Assembly (NCBI GenBank): GCA_003521625.1
Contig: DPHV01000040.1
Span: 1-21,837, forward strand
Direction: 5' to 3'
Length of the DNA stretch: 21,837 nucleotides
Origin: Ruminococcus sp.
GTDB lineage: Bacteria > Bacillota > Clostridia > Oscillospirales > Acutalibacteraceae
The position numbers were made by a program, and so were the translations under genes. The number at the start of each line of letters is the position of its first letter. The stretch's first letter is position 1. This document shows, piece by piece, positions 6,346 to 12,765 of this stretch. The notes below the pieces were generated by a model that did no database searches, was not told the DNA's origin, and saw only the letters and a program-made list of their open reading frames with translations.

Positions 6346-7464
6346 TTATTTCTGCAAGGTTCCAAGGCTTGCACATTTTAAGTATGCATTGATAAATCCG
6401 TCAAGGTCGCCGTCCATAACGCCCTGAATGTTACCAGTTTCAAAGCCTGTTCTGTGGTCCTTTACCATTGTATATGGCATAAACACGTAGCTTCGAATCT
6501 GCGAACCCCATGTAATTTCCTTCTGAACGCCCTTGATGTCCTCGATTTTCTCAAGGTGCTCACGCTCCTTGATTTCAACGAGCTTTGAAATAAGCATTTT
6601 CATTGCAACGTCACGGTTCTGATACTGGCTTCGCTCAACCTGACTTGCAACAACAATACCTGTCGGAATATGAGTAAGACGAACGGCAGACGAGGTTTTG
6701 TTTACCTTCTGTCCGCCTGCGCCGCTTGCACGGTAAACGTCCATTTTAATATCCTCGGGTGCAATATTAACCTGAATATCATCGTCCATTTCGGGCATAA
6801 CCTCTAATGAAGAAAAGCTCGTGTGACGTCTGCCTGCCGAGTCAAACGGAGATACTCGCACAAGACGGTGAACGCCTGCTTCACTTTTCAGATAACCGTA
6901 TGCGTTTTCGCCCTCGATAAGCAGAACTGCGCTCTTAAGTCCTGCCTCGTCACCGTCAAGGTAGTCAACCTCTTTGACCTTGAAGCCGTGAGCCTCTGCC
7001 CAGCGTGTGTACATTCTGTATAGCATTTCCGCCCAGTCCTGCGCTTCAGTTCCGCCCGAGCCTGCGTGGAAAGTGAGAATTGCGTTATTTTTATCGTATT
7101 CGCCTGTAAGCAAGGTCTGTAATCTCTGCTTTTCAAGGCTTTCTTTAACTGCGTTTACTTCGCTTTCGGCTTCTTCAAGGAGCGACAAATCCTCTTCCTC
7201 ATTTGCAAGCTCAATCAGAGCAACGGTGTCCTCGTATTTTGCAACAAGACCTTCGTAAGCCTCTACCTTGCCCTTGAGTGCACCTGTTCTCTGCAAAACC
7301 TTCTGCGACTTTTCAACGTCGTCCCAGAAGCCCGGCTCGGTAGCCTTAAGCTCAAGCTGCTGAATTTCGGACAGCATTCCCTTCATTCCGAGAGCGTCGG
7401 ACAAATCGTCAATTTCAGGCTTTAACGCCTGAAGTCCGAGCAGCAATTCTTCAAACTGTACCAT
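6346..7464 (-). CDS. prfB: Peptide chain release factor 2, without programmed frameshift
   Basis: Releases completed polypeptides at UGA and UAA. In 372 residues it has the stop-codon reading motif SPF at 205-207 and the peptidyl-tRNA hydrolysis motif GGQ at 250-252. Both positions equal Escherichia coli numbering, so it is full length. I use ATG 7464, with GAAAGGT eight bases upstream. An ATG 11 codons earlier lacks a ribosome site. In many bacteria prfB is interrupted near codon 26 by an in-frame UGA with a CUU-UGA slip site that autoregulates synthesis. Here codons 1-40 run through without one. It is first in a two-gene unit with apgM and has its own good promoter at 7524-7552. Confidence 0.96.
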   Translation of the reverse strand: MVQFEELLLGLQALKPEIDDLSDALGMKGMLSEIQQLELKATEPGFWDDVEKSQKVLQRTGALKGKVEAYEGLVAKYEDTVALIELANEEEDLSLLEEAESEVNAVKESLEKQRLQTLLTGEYDKNNAILTFHAGSGGTEAQDWAEMLYRMYTRWAEAHGFKVKEVDYLDGDEAGLKSAVLLIEGENAYGYLKSEAGVHRLVRVSPFDSAGRRHTSFSSLEVMPEMDDDIQVNIAPEDIKMDVYRASGAGGQKVNKTSSAVRLTHIPTGIVVASQVERSQYQNRDVAMKMLISKLVEIKEREHLEKIEDIKGVQKEITWGSQIRSYVFMPYTMVKDHRTGFETGNIQGVMDGDLDGFINAYLKCASLGTLQK

Positions 7465-7523
7465 AAACACATACCTTTCTTTGATATATATTTTCATTTT
7501 ACATTATCTTATCACAATTTGTT

Positions 7524-7552
7524 ATTATACCAAATTTGCGCAGAAATGTAAA
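7524..7552 (-). promoter_or_regulatory. Sigma-A promoter for prfB-apgM
   Basis: On the minus strand TTTACA (7552-7547), 17 bases, then TATAAT (7529-7524), preceded by TGG, which supplies an extended -10. Predicted start of transcription is near 7517, about 50 bases before the prfB ATG. Both boxes are within one base of consensus at ideal spacing. Confidence 0.78.
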
Positions 7553-7589
7553 CGTGTATTTTAAATAAATTAATAAATTATTATTATTG

Positions 7590-7618
7590 TTGCAATTATA
7601 GTTTTTATTTGTTATAAT
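7590..7618 (+). promoter_or_regulatory. Sigma-A promoter for the RING-like gene and galU
   Basis: TTGCAA (7590-7595), 17 bases, and a perfect TATAAT (7613-7618), with a start expected near 7625 and a leader of about 24 bases. It is back to back with the prfB promoter, whose boxes lie 38 bp to the left. The whole 184-bp divergent gap is very AT-rich. Confidence 0.78.
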
Positions 7619-7648
7619 TAACTTGTAATAGAATATACGGAGGAAATT

Positions 7649-8674
7649 ATGGAATTTACTCAATACAAATGCCCCGTATGCAATGAACAATTCAAAAGCG
7701 GTGACGACATTGTTGTGTGTCCCGAATGCGGTGCTCCGCATCACCGTGAATGTTACGAAAATAACGGACATTGCTTTTATGAGGACAAGCATTCAGAGGA
7801 TTTTTCCTTTGAAGAAACATACAGTGAAAATAAAGGCGATTCGGATAACACCGATGGCAATACAGTAACCTGTGAAAAATGCGGTTTTGAAAATGACAAA
7901 GCTACATTTTACTGCCAGAACTGCGGTTTTCCGCTTAATGAGCAGGACAGAAAGCAGAACAGCAATCAGAATACGCAAAATCCCCAGAACGGTAATAACG
8001 GTCAGCCTTTTAATCAGGGTGTTCCTCCGTTCGGCTTTGGCGGAGCAGGGATTCCGTTTGATCCGATGGCAGGAATTGACAGCGAACAGCCGATTGCTGA
8101 AAATGTAACGGCAGGAGAAATGTCAAAATTTGTCGGCAAGAACACTCCATATTTTATGATTGTGTTCAACCGAATCAAGAATTTCGGCAGTTCAAAATTC
8201 AACTTTGCGGCTTTTCTGTTTTCGGGAGTTTATTTCCTGTACAGAAAAATGATTGCTGTAGGCATTATAGTATCTCTACTTGTAATCGGAATTACTGTCG
8301 GCGAAACTTTTATTCAGCTAATGCCGGAATATCAGGAGCTAATCAACAGCCTTCTGAATATGCAGAACGGTACACAGATGTTTTATTCTTTTTCGCTCTC
8401 ATCGGAATTTTCAATGAATGAAATTCTCTTTATGTATTCGCCGTATATTCTGAGCCTTGCAAAGCTTGTTATTATGTTCGTGTGCGGTCTGACGGCAAAC
8501 CGAACCTACTACAAACACTGTACAAAGAAAATCAACCTTATCAAGTCCCACGTTGACTCACCAAACATCAACAAGGAGCTTGAAAGCTGCGGAGGAGTCA
8601 ACCTTGCACTTGCAGTATGCTTTGAAGCTGCATATGTAATTGTCTCCTATATTCCGCTGTTCATCAACTTTTAA
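7649..8674 (+). CDS. RING-like/zinc-ribbon membrane protein, DUF2628-like
   Basis: A 341-residue protein with three parts. The N-terminal zinc-binding fold resembles the prokaryotic RING finger family: Cys8, Cys11, Cys24, Cys27, His31/His32, Cys35, and possibly His41/Cys42. A second four-Cys ribbon follows (Cys75, Cys78, Cys89, Cys92), then a low-complexity Asn/Gln/Gly/Pro linker (about 98-140). The membrane part begins near residue 190 with FNFAAFLFSGVYFLYRKM, the signature of DUF2628-type proteins, and has about four helices. RING-like folds in bacteria are not by themselves evidence of ubiquitin-type activity, and the role is unknown. CGGAGG lies five bases before the ATG. galU follows after 33 bp, so the two are probably one transcript. 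Confidence 0.82.
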   Translation: MEFTQYKCPVCNEQFKSGDDIVVCPECGAPHHRECYENNGHCFYEDKHSEDFSFEETYSENKGDSDNTDGNTVTCEKCGFENDKATFYCQNCGFPLNEQDRKQNSNQNTQNPQNGNNGQPFNQGVPPFGFGGAGIPFDPMAGIDSEQPIAENVTAGEMSKFVGKNTPYFMIVFNRIKNFGSSKFNFAAFLFSGVYFLYRKMIAVGIIVSLLVIGITVGETFIQLMPEYQELINSLLNMQNGTQMFYSFSLSSEFSMNEILFMYSPYILSLAKLVIMFVCGLTANRTYYKHCTKKINLIKSHVDSPNINKELESCGGVNLALAVCFEAAYVIVSYIPLFINF

Positions 8675-8707
8675 CAACAAATATCGTTATCTTTTCGGAG
8701 GACTGAA

Positions 8708-9580
8708 ATGAAAATTACCAAAGCAGTTATTCCTGCGGCAGGATTAGGAACAAGAGTTCTTCCCGCTACAAAAAATATGCCAAAGGAAATGTTCCCCATT
8801 GTTGACAAGCCTACAATTCAGTACATTGTCGAAGAGGCAGTTCAAGCAGGAATCACCGATATTCTCATCATCACCAACAGAGGCAAGGGACTGATTGAGG
8901 ATCATTTTGACGCTTCCCCCGAGCTTGAAGCACAGCTTGAAAAGAGCGGCAAAACGGAATTTCTTGAAACCGTAAGGGCAATTTCAAACCTTGCAAACAT
9001 CACCTTTATCAGACAAAAAGAGATGAAAGGTCTTGGCCACGCAGTTTTAAAGGCAAAGTCATTTGTCGGCAACGAGCCTTTTGCGGTTATGTACGGCGAC
9101 GGCGTTATCGTCAGCAAAACTCCTGCAATCAAACAGCTTATCGACTGCTACGGTGAGTACGGCGAGGGTGTTGTGGGCGTTAAGCTTGTACCCGAAAAGG
9201 ACATTCACAAGTACGGCTCGTTAAAGGTTGAAAACCTGCACGATAACGTGTTCAAATGCACAGATATGAAAGAAAAGCCGCAGACTAAAGAAGAGGTGCT
9301 TTCGCTGTACTCAATCCTTGACAGATGCGTACTTCCTGCCGAGATTTTTGAAATTCTCGAGCGTACAAAGCCGGGTATCGGCGGTGAAATTCAGCTTACC
9401 GACGCAATGCGTGAAATTGCTATCACCAAAGGAATGACAGCAGTTGAATTTGAAGGTAAACGTTACGATATGGGCAACAAGTTCGGAATTTTGCAGGCAC
9501 AGATTGAAGTCGGACTTGAACACCCAGAAACCAAAGATCAGCTCAAGGAATACATAAAAGAAATCGCAAAAACTTTATAA
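8708..9580 (+). CDS. galU: UTP-glucose-1-phosphate uridylyltransferase
   Basis: Makes UDP-glucose from UTP and glucose-1-phosphate, the precursor for cell-wall glycans, glycolipids and capsule. The 290-residue length is typical. The nucleotide-binding signature GLGTRVLPATKNMPKE spans residues 12-27. Further landmarks are KPTIQYIVEEA, MYGDGVI with the metal-binding Asp, and GGEIQLTDAM (about 223-232), all in the expected order. The usual TGRxK after strand 3 reads TNRGK here, a minor variation. GGAGG precedes the ATG by six bases. A strong terminator follows 32 bp after the stop. Confidence 0.96.
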   Translation: MKITKAVIPAAGLGTRVLPATKNMPKEMFPIVDKPTIQYIVEEAVQAGITDILIITNRGKGLIEDHFDASPELEAQLEKSGKTEFLETVRAISNLANITFIRQKEMKGLGHAVLKAKSFVGNEPFAVMYGDGVIVSKTPAIKQLIDCYGEYGEGVVGVKLVPEKDIHKYGSLKVENLHDNVFKCTDMKEKPQTKEEVLSLYSILDRCVLPAEIFEILERTKPGIGGEIQLTDAMREIAITKGMTAVEFEGKRYDMGNKFGILQAQIEVGLEHPETKDQLKEYIKEIAKTL

Positions 9581-9612
9581 TAACAAATTTTATAGTTTAT
9601 AAAAGCAAAAGC

Positions 9613-9649
9613 AACGAGGCTTCCAGAAATACGGAAGCCTCGTTTTTAT
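9613..9649. terminator. Bidirectional intrinsic terminator between galU and the PHP gene
   Basis: AACGAGGCTTCC (9613-9624) and GGAAGCCTCGTT (9633-9644) form a perfect 12-bp stem with an 8-base loop, followed on plus by a T-rich tail (9643-9649). On the minus strand the tail is weaker (TTGCTTTTGC), but the position just past the convergent gene supports use in both directions. Confidence 0.9.
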
Positions 9650-9653
9650 TTGA

Positions 9654-10481
9654 TTAGGTTTTTTCAATAGGGATTTGTATCGGCTTATGATTTTCGTAAA
9701 TAGTATAGTGGGTAAATCCTGCTTTTTGAGCAACCTCTATTCCCTCTTTGATGCCTTTTCCGACAAAGTCAACGCTGTGCGAGTCTGTTCCGAGGGTGAT
9801 GTATTTTCCTCCGAGTTCCCTGAAACGTCTTACAAGCGTTTCGTCGGGCAAGGTCATTTTCAAATCCTTGAACAAGCCTGAAACGTTTATTTCAAGCGCT
9901 TTATTATTCTTTATAAGAATTTTAAATATATTGTCAATATCTTCATAAAATACAGAAAGGTCGGGAATTTTCCCTGTTTTATCCTTGATATACCGAAGCG
10001 GATATGTAAGGTGAGCAAGGCTGTCAAAATATTTAAATTCTGCCGTTTCTGCAAGTTCTTCAAAGTACAGCTTCAAAATTTCATCAACGCTGACCTTCGT
10101 CCAGTCTATAAAATAGAAGTCCTCCATCCCCCTCAGGTTATGCACAGAGACAAGTGTAAAGTCGCTTGCTCCGTAGGCTAACGCCCTTTCGGTACATTCC
10201 TTGTCATGCATCGGCTCGCCAAGCTCTATTCCGCACAGCACCTTTAGTTTATCTGCATATTTTTGCTTTGCAGACAGGGTTTCTTCAATTGACTTCGGGA
10301 TAAGCCTGTCAAAGCTTCCGTATTCGCAGTTTTCGCCGTCTTTTATCATAGGTGCTTCGCAGTGGTCTGTGATTGCAACAGCGTACAAACCGCCCCCTAT
10401 AGCTCTTTGGCACATTTCATCAACAGAGTTTTTTGCATCAAAAGAATTATTCGAATGCATATGCAGGTCACATAGTTTCAT
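9654..10481 (-). CDS. PHP-domain phosphoesterase, histidinol-phosphatase-like
   Basis: A 275-residue metal-dependent phosphoesterase of the PHP family (HIS2/HisK-like). The metal-binding motifs occur in order: DLHMHS (5-10), ITDHCE (about 38-43), GIELGE, SVHN, DSLAHLTYPLRY, and GTDSHS near the C-terminus. This pattern matches proteins annotated as histidinol-phosphatase HisJ/HisK. No his genes are in the window, so the substrate is unproven. GGGAGGT lies nine bases before the ATG. Transcription converges on galU and diverges from the ACT gene, and the inverted repeats in the shared gap could regulate it too. Family is firm, exact reaction uncertain. Confidence 0.85.
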   Translation of the reverse strand: MKLCDLHMHSNNSFDAKNSVDEMCQRAIGGGLYAVAITDHCEAPMIKDGENCEYGSFDRLIPKSIEETLSAKQKYADKLKVLCGIELGEPMHDKECTERALAYGASDFTLVSVHNLRGMEDFYFIDWTKVSVDEILKLYFEELAETAEFKYFDSLAHLTYPLRYIKDKTGKIPDLSVFYEDIDNIFKILIKNNKALEINVSGLFKDLKMTLPDETLVRRFRELGGKYITLGTDSHSVDFVGKGIKEGIEVAQKAGFTHYTIYENHKPIQIPIEKT

Positions 10482-10509
10482 AAATCAGATACCTCCCAAA
10501 AAAATAATA

Positions 10510-10647
10510 GCATAACAATCAAATTTATGCAAGTTTAGCCTTTACATTAGTCAAAAATGAGTATATAATAAACAACAATGAATTATTATATACTTATTAA
10601 TAGGTTATCGCAGAATTATGCAAGTTCAAAGCATAAATCCTGCATAA
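10510..10647. promoter_or_regulatory. Array of GCATAA/TTATGC half-sites, candidate operators
   Basis: Five copies of the hexamer GCATAA or its complement lie in the divergent gap: 10510-10515, 10525-10530, 10616-10621, 10631-10636 and 10642-10647. The first four make two inverted repeats, each with exactly nine bases between half-sites but in opposite polarity: GCATAA-N9-TTATGC, then TTATGC-N9-GCATAA. The pairs flank the ACT promoter. Their centres are 106 bp apart, close to ten helical turns. This looks like a two-site operator, possibly looping. No regulator gene is adjacent, and function is inferred. Confidence 0.5.
10541..10569 (+). promoter_or_regulatory. Sigma-A promoter for the ACT and PFL-family genes
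   Basis: TTTACA (10541-10546), 17 bases, perfect TATAAT (10564-10569). The start is expected near 10576, leaving a leader of about 87 bases that contains three GCATAA-type hexamers and hairpin potential. I could not settle a matching minus-strand promoter for the PHP gene. TTGACT at 10554-10549 is a possible -35, with CATAAA 19 bases on as a poor -10. Confidence 0.75.
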
Positions 10648-10655
10648 TCAGGAGG
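10615..10655 (+). promoter_or_regulatory. Leader with alternative hairpins next to the ACT ribosome site
   Basis: ATTATGCA (10615-10622) can pair with TGCATAAT (10641-10648), an 8-bp stem with an 18-base loop. CCTG (10639-10642) can instead pair with CAGG (10649-10652), which would cover part of the AGGAGG ribosome site (10650-10655). The two pairings exclude each other. The long stem is AT-rich and built from the same hexamers as the operator array, so it may be a DNA site rather than an RNA switch. Confidence 0.35.
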
Positions 10656-10662
10656 TTATCTT

Positions 10663-10932
10663 ATGAAAGCAATCATTACAGTTATCGGCAAAGACACAGT
10701 TGGCATTCTGGCAAAGGTTTCTGACGCCTGCGCACAGGCAGACGTGAACATTGTTGAAGTTACACAGAGCGTTCTTCAGGATATGTTTGCAATGGTTATG
10801 CTTGTTGAAATCGACAAATCAAACATCGGTTTTGAGCAGTTAAGAGAAAACCTTGAAAAGGTTGGCGAAGCCACAGGCACTAAAATCCACATTATGCACG
10901 AAGACATATTCAACAGTATGCATAAGATTTAA
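10663..10932 (+). CDS. ACT-domain protein (UPF0237 family)
   Basis: An 89-residue protein made of a single ACT domain plus a short tail. It starts MKAIITVIGKDTVGILAKVSDACAQ with the Gly of the ACT ligand loop (GKDTVGI), then a VNIVEVTQSVLQ strand. This is the UPF0237 group, related to the N-terminal half of GcvR-type regulators. ACT domains usually bind amino acids; the ligand here is unknown. AGGAGG lies seven bases before the ATG. The PFL-family gene follows after 29 bp, a pairing conserved in many bacteria, which suggests the two proteins work together. Confidence 0.9.
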   Translation: MKAIITVIGKDTVGILAKVSDACAQADVNIVEVTQSVLQDMFAMVMLVEIDKSNIGFEQLRENLEKVGEATGTKIHIMHEDIFNSMHKI

Positions 10933-10961
10933 AAAGCGGATTGAAAGGATAGTTTATTAAA

Positions 10962-12323
10962 ATGTTAGAAACAAAAGACATACTTGAAACGATAAATATG
11001 ATAGACAACGAAAACCTTGACGTAAGAACAATTACTATGGGTATTTCGCTTCTTGACTGTATTGACGAGGATATTGACAAAGCCTGCACAAAGGTTTACG
11101 ACAAAATCTGCCGTTCGGCAAAGGATCTTGTAAAAACAGGCGAGGATATTCAGAAGGAATACGGTATCCCGATTATTCACAAGAGAATCTCCGTTACTCC
11201 TATCGGTATGGTTGCCGCTCCGTGCCAGAGCAAAAAGGTAGTAAAGTTTGCATACGCACTTGACAAGGCGGCTAAAGAACTCGGTGTAAATTTCGTCGGC
11301 GGTTATTCGGCACTCGTTCAGAAGGGCTTTGCAAGCGGCGATTATGCACTGATTGAAAGTATTCCTCAGGCGTTAAGCGAAACCGACTTTGTCTGCTCGT
11401 CCGTAAATATCGGCTCTACAAAAGCAGGTATCAATATGGACGCAGTTAAGATGATGGGTAAAATCGTAAAGCAGACGGCTGAAATTACAGCTGACAGGAA
11501 CTGCATCGGTGCGGCAAAGCTCGTTGTATTCTGCAACGCTCCCGAGGATAACCCGTTTATGGCAGGTGCATTCCACGGCGTCGGCGAAGCAGACACTGTA
11601 ATCAACGTCGGCGTATCGGGACCGGGCGTTGTAAGAGCTGCACTTGCAAAGGGCGGCGCAGGCAAGGACATTACAGAAATTGCCGATATGGTAAAGAAAA
11701 CCGCCTTTAAGATCACACGTATGGGTCAGCTTGTTGCACAGGAAGCAAGTAAAAGACTCTGCGTACCCTTTGGTATTGTCGACCTTTCACTTGCACCGAC
11801 TCCAGCAGTCGGCGACAGTGTTGCACATATTCTTGAAGAAATGGGACTTGAGGTCTGCGGCTGTCACGGCACAACCGCCGCTCTTGCACTGCTCAATGAC
11901 GCTGTCAAGAAGGGCGGCGTTATGGCTTCCTCTCACGTGGGCGGCTTAAGCGGTGCTTTCATTCCCGTTACAGAAGACGCCGGTATGATTGACGCTGCGC
12001 AGAACGGTTATCTTGACATCACAAAGCTTGAATCAATGACCGCCGTTTGCTCTGTTGGTCTTGATATGATTGTTGTGCCGGGAGATATTACTCCCGAGGT
12101 TATTTCGGCAATTATTGCCGATGAAGCGGCTATCGGAATGGTAAACACCAAGACAACAGCCGTAAGACTTATTCCCGCTATAGGAAAGAAAGCCGGTGAT
12201 GAACTCAACTTTGGCGGACTTCTCGGCAGAGGTCCCGTAATGCCTGTAAGACAGGGTTCGCCCGAAACATTTATCAAGCGTGGAGGAAGAATTCCCGCAC
12301 CCTTGCAGGCGCTGAAAAACTAA
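10962..12323 (+). CDS. PFL-family protein, UPF0210
   Basis: The 453-residue protein matches the UPF0210 (DUF711) family, whose known structure resembles the pyruvate formate-lyase barrel, although no glycyl-radical activity is established. Landmarks are the N-terminal LDVRTITMGISLLDCIDED, the RISVTPIGMV strand (about 75-84), GVSGPGVVRAAL (about 213-224), the PTPAVGDSVAHILEEMGLEVCGCHG segment, and GLLGRGPVMPVRQGSP near the C-terminus. It follows the ACT gene in the same probable transcript. The only Shine-Dalgarno candidate (AAAGGA) is rather far upstream (12 bases), so translation may be weak or coupled. Function is unknown; family assignment is strong. The next 489 bp hold repeats and no gene. 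Confidence 0.92.
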   Translation: MLETKDILETINMIDNENLDVRTITMGISLLDCIDEDIDKACTKVYDKICRSAKDLVKTGEDIQKEYGIPIIHKRISVTPIGMVAAPCQSKKVVKFAYALDKAAKELGVNFVGGYSALVQKGFASGDYALIESIPQALSETDFVCSSVNIGSTKAGINMDAVKMMGKIVKQTAEITADRNCIGAAKLVVFCNAPEDNPFMAGAFHGVGEADTVINVGVSGPGVVRAALAKGGAGKDITEIADMVKKTAFKITRMGQLVAQEASKRLCVPFGIVDLSLAPTPAVGDSVAHILEEMGLEVCGCHGTTAALALLNDAVKKGGVMASSHVGGLSGAFIPVTEDAGMIDAAQNGYLDITKLESMTAVCSVGLDMIVVPGDITPEVISAIIADEAAIGMVNTKTTAVRLIPAIGKKAGDELNFGGLLGRGPVMPVRQGSPETFIKRGGRIPAPLQALKN

Positions 12324-12481
12324 TTGATTTCTGATTTTCACTTTTTCTTGGATTAATAGATTTAGTTCGTAAGCTAAACCATAATTTAGATTAGTTTGGA
12401 GTGTGGGGAGTGGAGTGTGGAGTTTTGGTCGAATGGATAGGTTGCAATAATTCAAAAGTTTAATGCCCGAATTAATTTATA

Positions 12482-12496
12482 TGCGGCGTTGCCGCA
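12482..12496 (+). other. Small GC hairpin of uncertain role
   Basis: TGCGGC-GTT-GCCGCA forms a 6-bp stem with a 3-base loop. ATTTTTGTATTTTTATC comes only about seven bases later, so it is at best a weak terminator for the PFL-family transcript. It is the best terminator candidate I can find in 12324-12524. Confidence 0.35.
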
Positions 12497-12524
12497 AGTG
12501 TTGATTTTTGTATTTTTATCTAAT

Positions 12525-12601
12525 GTAGGGAACGGTCTTGACCGTTCCGATTACCTATAAGTTAGCTATAGTCCTGCGGAACAGTCAAGACTGTTCCCTA
12601 C
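12525..12601. repeat. Twin inverted palindromes (REP/BIME-like pair)
   Basis: GTAG plus GGAACGGTCTTGACCGTTCC (12529-12548) and, inverted, GGAACAGTCAAGACTGTTCC (12578-12597) plus CTAC. Each is a 9-bp perfect stem with a 2-base loop. The second read in reverse complement matches the first except for one paired position. There a G-C pair has become A-T on both arms. The 29 bases between them contain TTACCTATA, like the module beside the other hairpins. The head-to-head arrangement of two palindromes recalls bacterial REP/BIME elements. Confidence 0.7.
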
Positions 12602-12700
12602 ACAGAATACTAAACGTTACCAATATATCAACATTAATTTGGCAAACAAATCTTTCCATACAACACACACTATTATAACTTCGGAGCGAAGCGACCATTA

Positions 12701-12747
12701 ACTCCACTCTCCACTCTCCACTCTCCACACTCCACTCTCCACACTCT
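12701..12747. repeat. Tandem array of 7-bp units (ACTCTCC/ACACTCC)
   Basis: About six to seven head-to-tail units of ACTCTCC with variants ACACTCC, bounded left by AACTCC and right by ACACTCTGC. The complementary G-rich strand appears at 12398-12422 and at 4907-4922, in both cases with fewer units. The array is strongly strand-asymmetric (all C/T plus A on plus). Copy number is likely to vary by slippage; that is inferred. Confidence 0.8.
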
Positions 12748-12765
12748 GCTAAATTATCGTTTATT

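Larger units (their letters stand above)
12398..12763 (+). repeat. Interspersed modular repeat, composite copy C
   Basis: This fills most of the gap between the PFL-family gene and the ATPase operon. A G-rich remnant of an inverted copy (12398-12430, GGAGTGTGG.. then TTTTGGTC) comes first, like 4911-4930. A stretch of unique AT-rich sequence follows, then twin hairpins (12525-12601) and the AACGTTACC/ATATATCAAC block (12613-12632). The 28-bp block (12669-12696, 25 of 28 identical to copy B), the 7-bp tandem array (12701-12747) and the terminal GCTAAATTATCGTTTA (12748-12763, identical to 117-132) complete it. It appears to be a full copy with a broken inverted neighbour. I saw no transposase and no clear target duplication. 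Confidence 0.78.

Noticed and set aside
7499..7792. Open frame of 97 codons on the minus strand across the divergent promoters
   Set aside because: It runs antisense into the RING-like gene and across two strong promoters, has low-complexity Asn/Ile content, and no ribosome site.
10504..10532. Minus-strand promoter TTGCAT-N17-TATTAT for the PHP gene
   Set aside because: Its start site would fall within the gene's own ribosome binding site (10491-10497).
12033..12455. Open frame of 140 codons antisense to the end of the PFL-family gene
   Set aside because: It is a shadow of a well-supported gene, with no ribosome site and no recognisable domain.
12482..12496. GC hairpin as a true terminator of the PFL-family transcript
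   Set aside because: The T-rich stretch begins about seven bases after the stem and is interrupted, so I list it only as a hairpin.
12701..12747. Short tandem array considered as a CRISPR
   Set aside because: Units are 7 bp and contiguous with no spacers, and there are no cas genes.
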